Below, piece after piece: positions 1 through 10,590 of a stretch of DNA of 64,000 bases. The stretch covers positions 520,271 through 584,270 of the forward strand of contig CAUYUJ010001725.1 in NCBI GenBank assembly GCA_963575745.1, written 5' to 3'. The stretch's first letter is position 1, and every line of letters starts with the position of its first letter. Origin of the DNA: Prorocentrum cordatum (lineage: Eukaryota > Sar > Dinophyceae > Prorocentrales > Prorocentraceae). A program made the position numbers and the translations under genes. A model generated the notes under the pieces. The model had not been told where the DNA came from, did not search any database, and saw only the letters and a program-made list of their open reading frames with translations.

Positions 1-25
1 CGCGGGGCCTCTGAGCCCCCTAAGA

Positions 26-124
26 TTAGGTCGGGCGTAGCCCCCGACAGGCGGATTTCGGACGAAAAAAAAAAAATGTGACTACTTCTGCATACTCCCC
101 CTGTAGAGGGACAGGTCCGACTTA
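26..124. mobile_element. MITE-A copy
   Basis: Inverted ends TTAGGTCGGGC... and ...GGTCCGACTTA, each with the family's inward CTACAGG or CTGTAGAGG block. Flanked by degenerate 9-bp repeats (CCCCTAAGA, ACCCGAAGA). Confidence 0.75.
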
Positions 125-164
125 ACCCGAAGAGGCCCCCTAAGAGGCCCCGATGCTCCCATCG

Positions 165-336
165 TGCTTGGGCACCACATCTCAAAAATGACCTCGAGCA
201 CCCAGAAAAGCATCGAGACGGCGTCGAACGAGCATCGCCTCCCGGAGCCCGACGCGTGCAAACCCTCCGGTTTCGGCACTTTTTTTCGTGCTCGAAACTC
301 TTTCTGGTGGTCGAGGCTAAAATAGGTTGGAACATC
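165..336. repeat. Rep-G copy (unoccupied)
   Basis: Carries the family blocks CGAGCACCCAGAAAAGCATC, GTGCTCGAAACTCTTTCTGG and the end TAGGTTGGAACATC. Its TA site is not occupied by Mar-F, so it serves as an empty-site control for the copy at 46.5 kb. Confidence 0.7.
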
Positions 337-390
337 ATTTCCCTAGGAGTGGGGTACCTCAATGGACTCATCCCCCAAGGCAGGCAAGAG

Positions 391-585
391 GCAAGAGGAG
401 GAGGAGGAGGAGGAGGAGGAGGAGGAGGAGGAGGAGGAGGAGGGAGGTTAGAACGCAAGGATCCCAGATTCATGTCTGTGCAACGTCAAAAAGAGAGGAG
501 GGCGGAGGAAAACCAGGGAGGAGGAGGAGGAGGAGGAAGATGAGGAAGAGGAGGAGGAGGAAGGATCGAGGAGGGACCGAGGAGG
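391..585. repeat. GGA tracts
   Basis: Two nearly pure GAG/GGA runs (391-445, 517-585) separated by about 70 bp of purine-rich sequence. Confidence 0.95.
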
Positions 586-709
586 ATGCCCTGCATAAAA
601 ACGGGCACGTCGATCCTGAACCGTCGATCCTCCATCCGCCCTGCACCCCCTCCCAGGAGAGCATTGAACATCGATCGGCCTCCCTCCCGCAGAAGCAGGC
701 CCCAGGGTT

Positions 710-860
710 GGGTCGGGCGTGCCTCCCTACGGGGGGGATACTGGACGAAAAACCAAAAATACCCCAAATAGCCAAAACATACTTTGGGAAAATCTTCCCC
801 ATACTATCTTTTGGGCTATTTTTGGATGTTCCTCCTGTAGAGGGACAGGCCCGACTTAAT
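710..860. mobile_element. MITE-A copy with 9-bp target repeat
   Basis: Ends GGTCGGGCGTG and CAGGCCCGACTTA. Flanked by CCCAGGGTT (701-709) and CCCAGGGGG (861-869), 7 of 9 identical. Confidence 0.85.
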
Positions 861-1010
861 CCCAGGGGGGGGGAACAGAATTGGAACCGACGAGCACGAC
901 GAGCGAGAGCCAAGAGGGGCGACTCGAATGCGAGCCCGACTGACCCGCCGCGCGACCAAGAGAAGGCCCGATCGACCAGGAGGAACCCGTTCGCTTTTTA
1001 TCATTGATGC

Positions 1011-1197
1011 ATTTCCTACAGGGACGCCAGCGAAAGGGACTTCTGAGACCACCGCGGCGTTGCATTTGCGACCTCGAAAAGTGCGAGTGAAAGCGTCATG
1101 CGACGACCTTGCGGGCGAAGCCGAGCGGACTTGAGAAATCGGCATCGCCCGTCTCAAAAGTCCCTTTCCCTGGGGTCCCTGTTGGAACCACATGAAC
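1011..1197. mobile_element. single inverted-repeat element
   Basis: Ends read inward as TTCCTACAGGGACGCCAG, CGAAAGGGACTTCTGAGAC and TTCCAACAGGGACCCCAG, GGAAAGGGACTTTTGAGAC, about 38 bp each. No second copy noticed in the window. Confidence 0.7.
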
Positions 1198-1254
1198 TAT
1201 TCGTGATAGCGCCCGTGACTGGCCCCGCAACCCCGCCCCCCACCTGTGAAAAGG

Positions 1255-1395
1255 CCCAGGGGCACACACACACACAAATAGACACAAATCCCAGGACTCC
1301 CAGCATGCAAAATTTAGTTTTCCGCCCCATTTCCCACATTTTCCTGGGAGTCGACGAAAATTGTATCTATATGATCTTTCCCCTCATGAACCTCC
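1255..1395. repeat. Rep-H copy
   Basis: Blocks CACACAAATAGACACAAAT, TTTTCCGCCCCATTTCCCAC, TTTTCCTGGGAGTCGACGA and TTTCCCCTC match the copies at 19.6, 20.3 and 63.7 kb. Confidence 0.75.
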
Positions 1396-1397
1396 CT

Positions 1398-1489
1398 GGT
1401 CACGTCACGACTGGCACCGGCGCCGTCTGAGAAGTGCCATGCCAGGACATCCCCGGACGACGCCGGCGCGAGTCGTGACGTGCGTGGCC
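1398..1489. mobile_element. Rep-N hairpin element
   Basis: Almost wholly palindromic: TGGTCACGTCACGACTGGCA at one end and CGAGTCGTGACGTGCG at the other. A better-preserved copy is at 62569-62658. Confidence 0.75.
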
Positions 1490-1516
1490 CCCTCCCCCTC
1501 TCCCCCCCCTAGTCAG

Positions 1517-1732
1517 GCCCGCTAGCGCCAGGGGATAAAAAAATGGGTCTCGAGGTGGCCAGAAAGGAAAACAGCTCGGTATGTAAACTGTCGGTGGTCC
1601 GCGCAGATTCCCCCTCCCCCCCTCCCACACACCCCTGGTTACGCCCGCTAGCGCCAGGGGATCAAAAAAATGCTCTCGAGGTGACCAGAAAGGAAAACAG
1701 CTCGGCATCTAAACTGTCAGAGGTCCCCGCAG
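1517..1732. repeat. 126-bp tandem duplication
   Basis: GCCCGCTAGCGCCAGGGGAT followed by AAGGAAAACAGCTCGG and AAACTGTC occurs twice, starting at 1517 and 1643. A diverged version of the first block follows the Rep-N copy at 62.68 kb as well. Confidence 0.85.
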
Positions 1733-1736
1733 GCTT

Positions 1737-1835
1737 CTGGGATCGGCGCCAGTTCCACTTCCCTGGCGCGCGAAGCGCGCCGAGGGCGCCTCCAGCAGCA
1801 CCGCCAGGGCTAGCGCCGGCCAAAGAAATCCGCGC
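1737..1835. mobile_element. Int-B copy
   Basis: Shares the central CCCTGGCGCGCGAAGCGCGC palindrome and outer GATCGGCGCCAG / GCGCCGG.. / CGCGCCGAGCTCC arms. Degenerate at both ends. Confidence 0.7.
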
Positions 1836-1849
1836 CGAGCTCCAAAAAA

Positions 1850-1950
1850 TGTTGGAGGAGGAGGAGCAGCAGGATGAGGAGGAGGAAGATGCGGAGGAGG
1901 AGGAGGCGGAGGAAAAGGAGGAGGAGGAGGAGGAGGAGGAGGAGGGTCTG
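1850..1950. repeat. GGA tract
   Basis: GAG/GGA run with scattered GCG and GAT units. Confidence 0.95.
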
Positions 1951-2299
1951 TGCCGATTGCGCGTCTAGATGGCGACATCCGACAAGTGGCTTCGCAGGCC
2001 GAAATCAAGGGAAGGGACCTGGGAGTCGAGCAATCAGATTGTCAGAAATCTGGGCTCAAAGATCGCCCCAGCGAGAATTCTGCACAACGGAGTGGTCAAG
2101 AAGTGGCAAGTGGCAAGTGGCATGACGTGGCGATACATCGCGAGCATCGTGTGCTGCTCCTTCCCCACGTCCAACCCCGCCTTGGCCCACCCCTCGACCA
2201 CTTGCCACAGAAAGACAGATTGGGGTCCGCGGTTGGCCGCAGATCTCAGAGATCGACGACGATGTGCGAGGCGGGAAATCATCCACATACAACGCCTGG

Positions 2300-2445
2300 A
2301 AACCGACTTCCTGGTGCCCCAGCGGGCGGTGGACATGGATGTAGTTTGGCCCCCGAGGGCCCGCATCTATCCAGACCCACCGCCTGTGAAGGTCCGCGAG
2401 GATCGATCCCCCAGGCGGTGGACATGGATAGATCCCCGCCGACGG
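2300..2445. repeat. Rep-M copy
   Basis: Blocks GCGGGCGGTGGACATGGATG, TTTGGCCCCCGAGGGCCCG, CCACCGCCTGTG and CGATCCCCCAGGCGGTGGAC. Contains the palindrome GGCCCCCG..GGGCC. Other copies at 31.7, 32.0 and 41.7 kb. Confidence 0.75.
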
Positions 2446-2616
2446 CGATGCTGCCGGAGCGCGGCCTCTACCACGACCTCAGGCTTCTCCTCCTCGAGCG
2501 CCCGGTCGGTGGCCTGGCGCACTGGGAGGCTGGGGGGGGGGCGGGCGACGAGTCGGACGGCCCGTCATGGCCCCAGCGCTGCGTGCCCATACACGGGGGA
2601 CTCGCTGTCCTCCTCC

Positions 2617-3165
2617 GCCTCCTCCTCCTCCGCCTCCTCCTACTCCGCCTCCTCCTCCTCGCCTCCTCCTCCTCCTCCTCCTCCTCCTCCTCCTCCTCCT
2701 CCTCTTCCTCCTCCTCCTCCTCCTCCTCCTCCTCCTCCGCCTCCGCCTCCGCCTCCTCCTCCTCCTCCTCCTCCTCCTCCTGCGCCTCCTCCTCCCCTCC
2801 TCCTCCTCCTCCTCCTCCGCCTCCTCTCCTCCTCTCCTCCTCCTCCTCCTCTTCCTCCTCCTCCTCCTCCTCTCCTCCACCCTCCCCCCCCATTCCACCA
2901 CCCTCCTCCTCAACCTCAGCCTCAGCCTCAGCCTCATCCTCCTCCACCTCCTCGTCTCCTCCTCCTCCTCCTCCTCCGCCTCCTTCTCCTCCTCCTCCTC
3001 CTCCTCCTCCTCCTCCTCCTCCTCCTCCTCCTCCTCCCTCCCTCTCATTCCACCACCCTCCTCTTCCCCTCCTCCTCCTCCCTCCTCCTCCTCCTCCTCC
3101 TCCTCCTCCTTCCTCGTCCTCCTCCACCCTCCACCCTCCACCTCCTCCTCCCTCCCTCCCCTCTC
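2617..3165. repeat. 550-bp CCT tract
   Basis: One of the longest triplet runs in the window, CCT/CTC with GCC, CAG and TCC interruptions. All open frames here (Pro, Leu, Ser or Glu, Gly, Arg rich) are translations of the repeat. Confidence 0.97.
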
Positions 3166-3283
3166 CTGCCTGACCCGACCTGAGCGCCCGTGCAGGGCGG
3201 GCGCCTTGACCACCATCTCGAAAGGCGTGGCCACCCCGCTGCTCTCCTCGACTACCTCCGCGCGGCGGGCGCACGACGAGGAG

Positions 3284-3293
3284 GAGGAGGACA

Positions 3294-3336
<43 letters not shown>

Positions 3337-3345
3337 AGACGACGA
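3284..3345. repeat. GAC tract
   Basis: Pure GAC repeat of about 17 units followed by GATCGAGGAC variants. Confidence 0.95.
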
Positions 3346-3454
3346 TCAAAGATCGAGGATCGAGGACCGAGGATGGAGCATCGAGGATCGAGCGTCGAGG
3401 TTTTTGATGGGCCGAGTGCCACCAGATCCGCCACAAACCTATAAAAAAACCGGA

Positions 3455-3870
3455 TGATCTCTCGCGTGGCCTCCCGCAGGCCCTCCCGTGGGGTCTCCCA
3501 ACGGCACTCCCCGGGTGCTCTCCCGTGTGATCACCGGTATGGCTCCCCGCGTGGTTTCCCGCAGGCGCAGGGTCTCCAGCGTGGTAATCCATATGCTCTC
3601 CCGTATGCTCTGCCGCCTGCTCTGCCGTACGCTTTCCCCTATGGCCTCCCGTGTGGTCTCCCGTATGGTCTCACAGGTGCTCTCCCAGATGCTCTCCCGT
3701 ATACTCCCCCGCATGCTCTCGGGCATGGTCCCCTGCACGATACCCAGGATGGTCTCCCATCCACTCTGCCGAATGGTCTGGCAGATCCTCACCCGTATGC
3801 TCTCCCGTGTGGTTCACCGCATGGCCTCCAGCACGGCCTCCCGTATAGTCTCCAGCACCTGTTACCAGAA
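3455..3870. repeat. CTCCCGTATGG minisatellite
   Basis: Imperfect units of about 15 bp built on CTCCCGTATGGTCT and CTCCCGTGTGGTTT variants, over 25 copies. Because the unit is close to 15 bp, several frames stay open. Confidence 0.85.
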
Positions 3871-4199
3871 TGCCCCCCCCCACGCGCCACTAGGCACGTA
3901 GAACTGCACTGACGGGGACGACGGGCTGAAAGGCGAAGTCCCCCAGACACACGACCCACCAGGGTCAAATACCAGGCCACCAGACCCACAACCCCAGAGT
4001 GACGGATCCTCTACCGACGTCCCCTCCGACCCTGCCTCGGACAGCTTGAAGGCTCGGACTACCATGTCCCACTCTCTCTTGGCAAACCGAAGAACATCCT
4101 CGCCGACGCCAAAGCCATCCTGAAACTCATGACGCTCCCGGGAAGTATTCTTCTTCGGCGTGGAGTCAAAACTGCCGGGCCCGATAGGGGGGAAATCAG

Positions 4200-4455
4200 A
4201 CCACACGCCCCAAGGCGGCTCCAGGGACCCCAGCGGCCCCACCCAGAGGCCACCCTGAGAGGCCCCTCAAAGGCCCCTACGAGGCCCCGACGATGCCCCG
4301 AAGAGGCCCCAAAGAGGCCCATGCGCCCCCAAAGATGGTTCGACGAAGCCTCTTCGGAAGAGCTCGGCTGAGCCATCGCGCTCAGAGCGGCCCCAAGAAC
4401 CCCAGCGGGCCCACGAGGGGTCCCTGAGAGGCCACGAAAAAAACTCCAAGATGGC
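4200..4455. repeat. Rep-R: CCAAGANGGCCC repeats with hairpin
   Basis: Degenerate AGGCCCC/CAAGANGGCCC units. Within it, 4333-4376 has GATGGTTCGACGA and GAGCTCGGCTGAGCCATC, an inverted pair that recurs at 55080-55123 in the same setting. Confidence 0.75.
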
Positions 4456-4617
4456 GCAAGGGTCGGAGAACAAAGCTGCGGCGAATGCTAAGGAGTGGTG
4501 CTGAAGACCCGCGCCAGTTCAGACAGTGTACTGAACTGGAGCGGGCCCGAAGCTCAGACCTCCTTCCTGCTGCGCTGCTGCGCTGCTGCGGTGGCACGAT
4601 GGCGGGGCTGCCGCGGT

Positions 4618-5256
4618 CAACTGGATAGTGATGTCCGGGTGCTCCAACAACGAGTCTACGCGCAAAACCGTGTTGTAAGGTTCCACGATCACTGTGGCGA
4701 TCTGCGGGCACGCCCACACCGAGACCCTGGTCTTCTTCCCGTGGCCCACCGACAAGCGCTCCAGCAGCAGGCAGCCAAGCCCTGAAGCGGTGCCCCCGCC
4801 GACGGTGATGAAAATCATGAACCCCTGGAGCCCCGTGCAGATGCCGGCAAGCTTCCGAATGCGACCCAAAACCAGATCAACAATCTCCTTGCCGATGGTG
4901 TAGTGGCCGCGCGCATAATTCTTGGCCGCGTCCTCCTTCCCAGAGATCAAGTGCTCGGGGTGGAAGAGCTGGCGGCACGTACCTGCGCGGACCTCATCGA
5001 CCACGGCGGGACCATACGCCACGTACCTGCGACCTCGTACCTGCACGTACCTGCACGTACCTGCGCGTACCTGCGGGGTGGAAGAGCTGGCGACCTCGTG
5101 CCTGCACGTACCTGCGCGTACCATACAACGAGGAACGTGCTCCCCAGCACCCGTCTCAGAGAAGAACGCATTGAAAGCGCCGCCGCCGCCCCTAATTGTC
5201 TTGTCGGACGGCATCTGCCCGTCAGGCTGGATGCCATGCTCGAGGCAGAAAAGTTG
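4618..5256 (-). pseudogene. alpha-tubulin fragment, eroded and expanded
   Basis: Similarity begins at [20 protein letters not shown] and runs to EPYNT...[11 protein letters not shown], roughly residues 23-210 of alpha-tubulin, which forms microtubules as the alpha/beta dimer. Recognisable blocks are [39 protein letters not shown] and LLLERLSV. Breaks and oddities: no first exon (MREVI...) and no continuation after LLEH...TIQ. The tubulin signature GGGTGSG reads GGGTASG, and about 35 extra residues, built from repeats of VRAGTC, sit before VVDEVR. Many conserved residues are changed. The frame is open, so it could be a fast-diverging exon, but a decayed or retroposed copy is more likely. Confidence 0.75.
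4968..5125. repeat. GTACCTGC minisatellite inside the tubulin fragment
   Basis: A short unit of GTACCTGC with GC or AC spacers is repeated about a dozen times, and the flanking block GGGGTGGAAGAGCTGGCG occurs twice about 110 bp apart. The repeat grew out of tubulin codons ([13 protein letters not shown] on the minus strand) by tandem duplication and keeps the frame open. Confidence 0.8.
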
Positions 5257-5980
5257 CGCGGGGTGGTCGAAGTCAAATAACTCACCGCCCAGGGCTAACT
5301 GCACAGCCCCCAGAACCAACATACGCAACGCCAATACTGCACAAGGCGGAATCCAACGAGACACATATGGCCTCATAGAGGGCACGCACGCTCGACTGGC
5401 CACGCAAGCCAGCCTGCCGTGCATGGAAGTACGGGCCGCTGCCCCACTACGCCCTCGGCATGCCCAGGCCACAGCCCGGCACATGCACGACGCGATCTAT
5501 ACCCACAGTGGCCACGCAGATGCACAGACTGGAATTGCATACGGGATCTCTTCAACTAAAAAGTTGAACCAACAAAATGTTGGTGGGGACCGACTGCCAG
5601 CCTACGGATGCCGAAGTTCGCCACGCCGCAGCACGGCGCCGCCGAAGCGTGCCGTCGCGGCCGCATGACACGCCCTGGCGTCCCTCCGCAAGAACGCCAC
5701 AAGCGCGGTGTCTCATCATTGGTCGCTGCGCACGCTGGAAGCCACCGAAGCCGCAGCCGGCGCCAGCGCGATACACCTGCACCCTCGCTGAGGGAGATGG
5801 GCAACTGCAGGGGCAGAAAAGTTGTCAGCTAGCGTTGCCTATCTGAACGCCTGCCTGGCCGATGTGGATGCAGACCGCCTCACGAATGGTGCTGAGAATA
5901 TCCGCCGATCAGGCGTGTGAGTTTAAGAAAGCTACAACCTGAGCTTCAGCTTTGCTGGGGGGGGCCAGGGGTCTCTGCCA
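5257..5980. other. no feature identified
   Basis: Moderately GC-rich non-repetitive sequence. Short open frames on both strands, none resembling a known protein. The frame upstream of the tubulin fragment stays open to 5484 but is not tubulin. Confidence 0.5.
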
Positions 5981-5984
5981 GGGT

Positions 5985-6292
5985 AGGGGGTGGAGGGGGG
6001 GGGGGTCATCGGGTCCACGCTTTCCCCCCCCCCCCCCCCCGGGAATCCCAAACCGCCCCAAGACGGGCCAAAAGGCGCCCAGGAGGCCGCCAAGACGGTC
6101 CAGGAGGCGCCCGAAACGGCCCAAGAGCATTCCTGGGGTAGGGGGGAGGGGGGGGGTCATGGGGTCCACCGTTTCTCCCCCCCCCCGGGAATCCCAAATC
6201 GCCCCCAGACTGGCCCAAAGGGGCCCAGGAGGCCACCAAGACGGTCCAGGAGGCGCCCGAAAAGGCCCAAGAGCGCTCCTGGACGCCCAAGA
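5985..6292. repeat. 152-bp tandem duplication
   Basis: Two units, each TAGGGGG.. GGGTCAT.GGGTCCAC, a long C run, CGGGAATCCCAAA and GGCCCAGGAGGCC.CCAAGAC. Confidence 0.85.
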
Positions 6293-6800
6293 TGGCCTGA
6301 AGACGGCCCAAGAGGCCTCCAAGACGCCTGAAGGAGATCCCAAGAGGATCCCCAAGAGGGCCCCAAGAGGGTACAATAATAAAGTTGCTAATAGGTTTGG
6401 AAGCATTGTAACATTATCGCCTTCTCCGTCTTAGAAGCGCCGAAGACGGTCTAAGAGGCCCTCAAGATCGCCCCAAGACAGCCCAAGAGGCCCCCAAGAG
6501 GAGCCAAGACGGTCCAAGAGGGCCCCAATATAACCCCAGACGACCCCGAGAGGCCCCCAAGATGGCCTCAAGAGGGTGAATCCGAACGGACCCTTCGAGT
6601 CCTCCACCCCAAGATGACCCCAAGAGCCCCCAAGATGCCCCCGAGGCGCCCCCAAGGGGCCTCCAGAGGCCCCCGAGAGGTCCCCAAGAGGCCCCCAAGA
6701 GGACCCCGAGAGATCCCCAAGAGGCCCCCAAGAGGACCCCGAGAGGCCCCGAAGAGGCCCCAAAGGCCCCCAAGAAGCCCCAAGAACCAAAAGGCCCCCA
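6292..6800. repeat. Rep-R: CCAAGANGGCCC repeats
   Basis: Degenerate 12-14 bp units CCCAAGAGGCCC and CCCAAGATGGCC, interrupted by an AT-richer stretch near 6370-6420. Confidence 0.85.
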
Positions 6801-6939
6801 AGAGGCGCTCACTCGCGTGCTGCCAGGCCAGAGGTGCACGGCCTCACTTGGTATTGCTCGGAAGCGACAGCGATGAACGAAGAACCTTCCACCAGTCGCC
6901 GTCACTAGTCGTCGGTCGTCGGCCGTCGGCAGCTGTTCG

Positions 6940-6945
6940 CCGTCA

Positions 6946-7021
<76 letters not shown>

Positions 7022-7040
7022 GTTCGTCGTCATTAATTCC
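6940..7040. repeat. GTC tract
   Basis: About 25 units of GTC/TCG, with related GTCGTCGGTC variants on both sides. Confidence 0.95.
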
Positions 7041-7263
7041 TTCGTCGGTCGTCGTCGTAATTATCCCGCTCGTCGACCGTTGGTCGTCTGTTGTCGTTGT
7101 CATCGTCCATTTCAGCAACAAGAGCATCAGGAGCGCCCCGGATCGGCGGCACTGGCCAGAGGCCACTACAATGTGTATATATATATATATATGGACAGGC
7201 GGGTGGCTTGGAGGAGAGCTGCAGAAAGACTGCCGCGGAATGTGGCAGCTTCAATGGACAACA

Positions 7264-7278
7264 CTTGGGCCAAAATGG
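7264..7278 (-). other. possible truncated spliced-leader relic
   Basis: Minus-strand CCATTTTGGCCCAAG matches the last 15 bases of the dinoflagellate spliced leader with one change (T to C). Retroposed copies often keep only the 3' part of the leader. The sequence after it, TGTTGTCCATTGAAGCTG, shows no known protein. Confidence 0.3.
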
Positions 7279-7284
7279 TGAACA

Positions 7285-7445
7285 TTTTGTATTCGGCGTT
7301 CCGACACTGGGCGGAAGGGGGGGAGGGCCAGGGGGTCAGGCTCTGGACCTCTGCTTAGTGCGACTGTTTGCAACAGTGCGTCCCATGGGGGAGGGGCCCC
7401 ACCTGCTCGAAACAGGCGCTCCGACCCCACCTGGGAGGCCCGCAA
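7285..7445. repeat. Rep-I copy
   Basis: Blocks TCGGCGTTCCGACACTGGGC, CTGCTTAGTGCGACTGTTTG, CAACAGTGCGTCC and CCACCTGCTCGAAACAGGCG. Copies at 32.1 and 40.5 kb. Confidence 0.8.
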
Positions 7446-7529
7446 AGAAGGGCCGAGGCTTCTGGAGCGTCAACGGGGGCGTTGCGCGGTGTGCACGGTT
7501 TCCCCCGGAACCGCAGGCTACCGAGGACG

Positions 7530-7625
7530 AGGAGGAGGAGGAGGAGGAGGAGGATGGGGGAGGAGGAGGAGGAGGAGGAGGAGGAGGAGGAGGAGGAGGA
7601 GGAGGTGGGGGAGGGGGAGGAGGGC
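7530..7625. repeat. GGA tract
   Basis: Near-perfect GGA repeats with GGG interruptions. Confidence 0.95.
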
Positions 7626-7842
7626 AAGCTAGGTGCGCTCGCGTCATATCTGACATTCTACCCCTCCCTCCCATCCCTTACCATGGCGTAGATCCCCTCT
7701 CTACTCGCACAGTCGGATGTCGAGCAGGGCAATGATCCCGAAAGGGTACGCGATGTATTGTAGAGCACGGCATGGCATGGCGTAGAAGAGCACCGCAAAG
7801 CGTAGTATCAACGTAGCATTGCATTGCATGCCGTGGCATGGC

Positions 7843-8040
7843 ACGGGAAATGACGCCAGCGCTGCAGCGGGAGCACGAGTCGGAACGAGCGAAGCGCGGA
7901 AATGAGGCCAGCGCTTCAGCGGGAGCACGATTCGGAACTAGCGGAAGCACGGAAATGAGGCCAGCGCTGCAGCGGGAGCACGATTCGGAACGAGCGGGGC
8001 CCGAAAATGAGGCCGGCGCCTCAGCGAGAGCAGCATTTTG
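7843..8040. repeat. 52-bp tandem repeat, about 4 copies
   Basis: Unit AAATGAGGCCAGCGCTGCAG, CGGGAGCACGATTCGGAAC, AGCGGAAGCACG. The last copy is diverged. Confidence 0.9.
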
Positions 8041-8169
8041 GAAAAAAATGCAGGCGAAAACCCAACTCCGGGGAATCCTGTGTTAAAAAACATACGCGGG
8101 GGGGGGGGGGGGGGCTAATACTTTCAGACCGTCATCAGGGGAAGAGGGAGAGTAGTATTCATATTGAGT

Positions 8170-8440
8170 AATTGTGGAGGGGGAGGAGAAGGAGGAGGAG
8201 GAGGGAGGAGGAGGAGGAGGAGGAGGAGGAGAAGGACGGGTCTCCAGCGCGGTGGCCCCTGACAGCCATTGGTCTGACTTGTGTTCAGCCCGCGGCCTCA
8301 GAGGGCCCGACCCACTGCACAGGGTCAGTCTCTCGTCCCTGCTCAATATTCCTCCTCCTCCTCCTCCCTCCTCCGCCTCCTCCTCTCCTCCTCCTCCTCC
8401 TCTCTCTCTCCTCCTCCTCCTCCTCCTCCTCCTCATGTCT
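8170..8440. repeat. GGA tract facing a CTC tract
   Basis: GGA on the plus strand (8170-8235) and CTC (8345-8440) lie about 110 bp apart, forming a long imperfect inverted repeat. Confidence 0.9.
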
Positions 8441-8494
8441 CATGATTCCACGGCGGGCCGCAGGCCCAGGGTCCAACAGCGGGCCCCAGGCTCA

Positions 8495-8541
8495 GTAATA
8501 CTTTGGAATATACCTCCTGAAGAGGGACAGGCCCGACATAA
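8495..8541. mobile_element. MITE-A end, solo
   Basis: ACCTCCTGAAGAGGGACAGG and CCCGACATAA match one end only. No partner end nearby. Confidence 0.6.
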
Positions 8542-8589
8542 CGGTAGCGGAGGAGGAACGTCAGGAGGCCCCCCGGCGTAGGGAATCTC

Positions 8590-9360
8590 CGCCACGAGAG
8601 GTGCGCACGCGGCCTCAGGCACCCGAGTCCGGTGCACCGAAAAGGCTCTGGACTCGAGGGAAAGCGTTTGGACACCGGCCGCAGGAGGGTCAGAGGGCGG
8701 TCGAGCAGCGGCGGCGCGCGCCGACGGCAAGGGGAAGCACCCGGATTGAGAATTATCTGGCAATTATGACATAATACGAAAAGAAGAAAAAGAAGAAGTA
8801 GAAGAAGAAGAAGATAGAAATACATAATTGAATCAAACAAGAAATTTTCGTTTGCTATATATATATATATATACACAATACAAAGAACAAAAATATATCA
8901 TTCATTTTTTAAAACGAAAAGAAAACTCTGGGTCGGTGGCCTCGTCGCTCCGAGGCGCACGCCTCCCCCCCCCAGGAGGCGGCGGCGGGCGGCGGGGGAG
9001 GAGCCTCCGGCGTCGCCTCGGGGGATTTCTCGCGCTTGGGGCCGGCGCCCTGGCGCTCGGCCTCGGGGCGGCGCTGCGTTGGCGGCGGCGCTGGGGCGGC
9101 GGAAGATGCGGCGATGACGACGGCAGCGAGGGCGACGACGACGACGACGTTGACGACGCCCGAGACGACCACGACGACCACGAGCACGACGCCCGCGGCG
9201 ACAGTCACAACGACCACCACGGCGATCGCGAGGACGGCAAGAGGCTCGCGGCGAAGCAGCGTCGAGCATCCAGGAGAAGGACGAGGAGGACTCGCAGAGA
9301 GGAGGGGGGGCCTGAGGGAGGAGGGGGGGAGAGAGAGGAGGGGGAGGAGGTGGACGAGGA
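8590..9360. other. no gene identified; GAC, TA and AAG short repeats
   Basis: Holds an AAG/GAA-rich stretch (8775-8830), a TA run (8857-8872) and imperfect GACGAC repeats (9100-9240). Open frames are low complexity. Confidence 0.5.
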
Positions 9361-9544
9361 GGAGAAATGGGCAGGAGGGGCAGGAGGGACGAGGAGGAGC
9401 AGCAGCAGCAGCGGGAGCAGCGGGAGACAGATGAAGAGGCGGTGGGGGGATCTGCATTTCCCGTGGGACAGAGTTTGCATCACATAGCTTGCACCACAGA
9501 GCGTGCACCGTCGGCGGTGGACAAAGCTCCCTTTAAAAAACCTC

Positions 9545-9680
9545 CCCTTGGTGAAAACGGCCTGGGACCGAAACCGACGGACCTGGACCCGCAAAAATGA
9601 CGGCCGCGGCGCCCTCTCGCGAGCCGAAAACGGCAAATTCGCTAATCGACGTGTCAGGGTAGGAGGTCTGTCCACCCCAG
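9545..9680. repeat. Rep-K copy
   Basis: Blocks CTCCCCTTGGTGAAAACGGC, CTGGGACCGAAACCGACGGA, AATGACGGCCGCGGCGCCCT and ATCGACGTGTCAGGGTAGGA match 43385-43535 closely. Confidence 0.85.
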
Positions 9681-10139
9681 AATATTATACCACATAGTTT
9701 GAACCACATCCCGTCAAGCAAAACATGCACGCACACTCGTTTGTCCAGAGAGATTATGCTGCACTCGCCCAGTGCAGCAACAACAAAAAAACACGCGCGC
9801 AGATGTTGACATCGGACCCACCCACAAGTCCCCGGAGCGACCCAACATAACATACGGCATACAGTCGGACTTGATTGGAGAGGACACGCGAGAGGACAAA
9901 AGACCCTTTCCGAGGGGCACACTGCCATAGGAATGTAGGAGGCATGGGTCGCGAGACGCAGGACACAAGGGTACCCTTGACTTGGCAGGCTCGACCTACT
10001 AATCAGGGCCGACGGTAACCTACATCCCAGATTTTGCCCGCGAGCACTCGCTGAAATCATGGAAAAACCTTCGGGCTTCAGCCAGATCGTCCAACCCCGT
10101 CTTTGGCGGCGCGCACGAGCGGGTGGGGGCAGGGGGAGG

Positions 10140-10285
10140 GTTTCTTAGAAGGAGGCTGCTCCTCAGAAGGCGCGGGCCATACATCCGTAGATGAGGCCCG
10201 CGCCTTCTAAGAAGCAGGGGGTGCTTCTGAGAAGCCCTGTTTCTAAGAAGGCCCGCGCCTTCTAAGAAGCAGGGGTACCCTTGAC
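10140..10285. repeat. cluster of TTCTAAGAAG palindromes
   Basis: GGCCCGCGCCTTCTAAGAAG and its reverse alternate several times, giving strong local hairpins. Similar CTTCTGAGAAG motifs occur at 18.41-18.44 kb. Confidence 0.8.
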
Positions 10286-10439
10286 CTGGACACATCACTT
10301 GCACCACATCCGGCCACGCAAAACCAGCTGGCCCATCTGCGCGCGGACGCGCGCGCGCGCCGGCGCGGCCGCAGGGCCGCGCCACCACGGAGGGACAGCC
10401 CGTACACAGGCCAGCAGCGGGCACAGGGGGGGGCGGGGG

Positions 10440-10590
10440 GGGCGCAGATGACAGGAGGAGGGGGGAGGAGGAGGGAGGAGGGGGAGGAGGGGGAGGAGGC
10501 GGAGGAGGTGGAGGAGGAGGAGGAGGCGGAGGAGGCGGAGGATGGGGAGGAGGAGGAGGAAGAAGTGGAGGAGGAGGAGGAGGAGATGCG
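10440..10590. repeat. GGA tract
   Basis: GGA/GGC purine run. Confidence 0.95.

Noticed and set aside
2468-3592. Glu/Gly- and Pro/Ser-rich frames of up to 400 codons
   Set aside because: They are translations of the CCT tract in alternative frames, with no independent protein sequence.
4968-5125. A spliceable intron in the tubulin fragment marked by CAGGTACG
   Set aside because: Removing sequence between the repeated donors does not restore normal tubulin residues in frame, and no clear acceptor follows.
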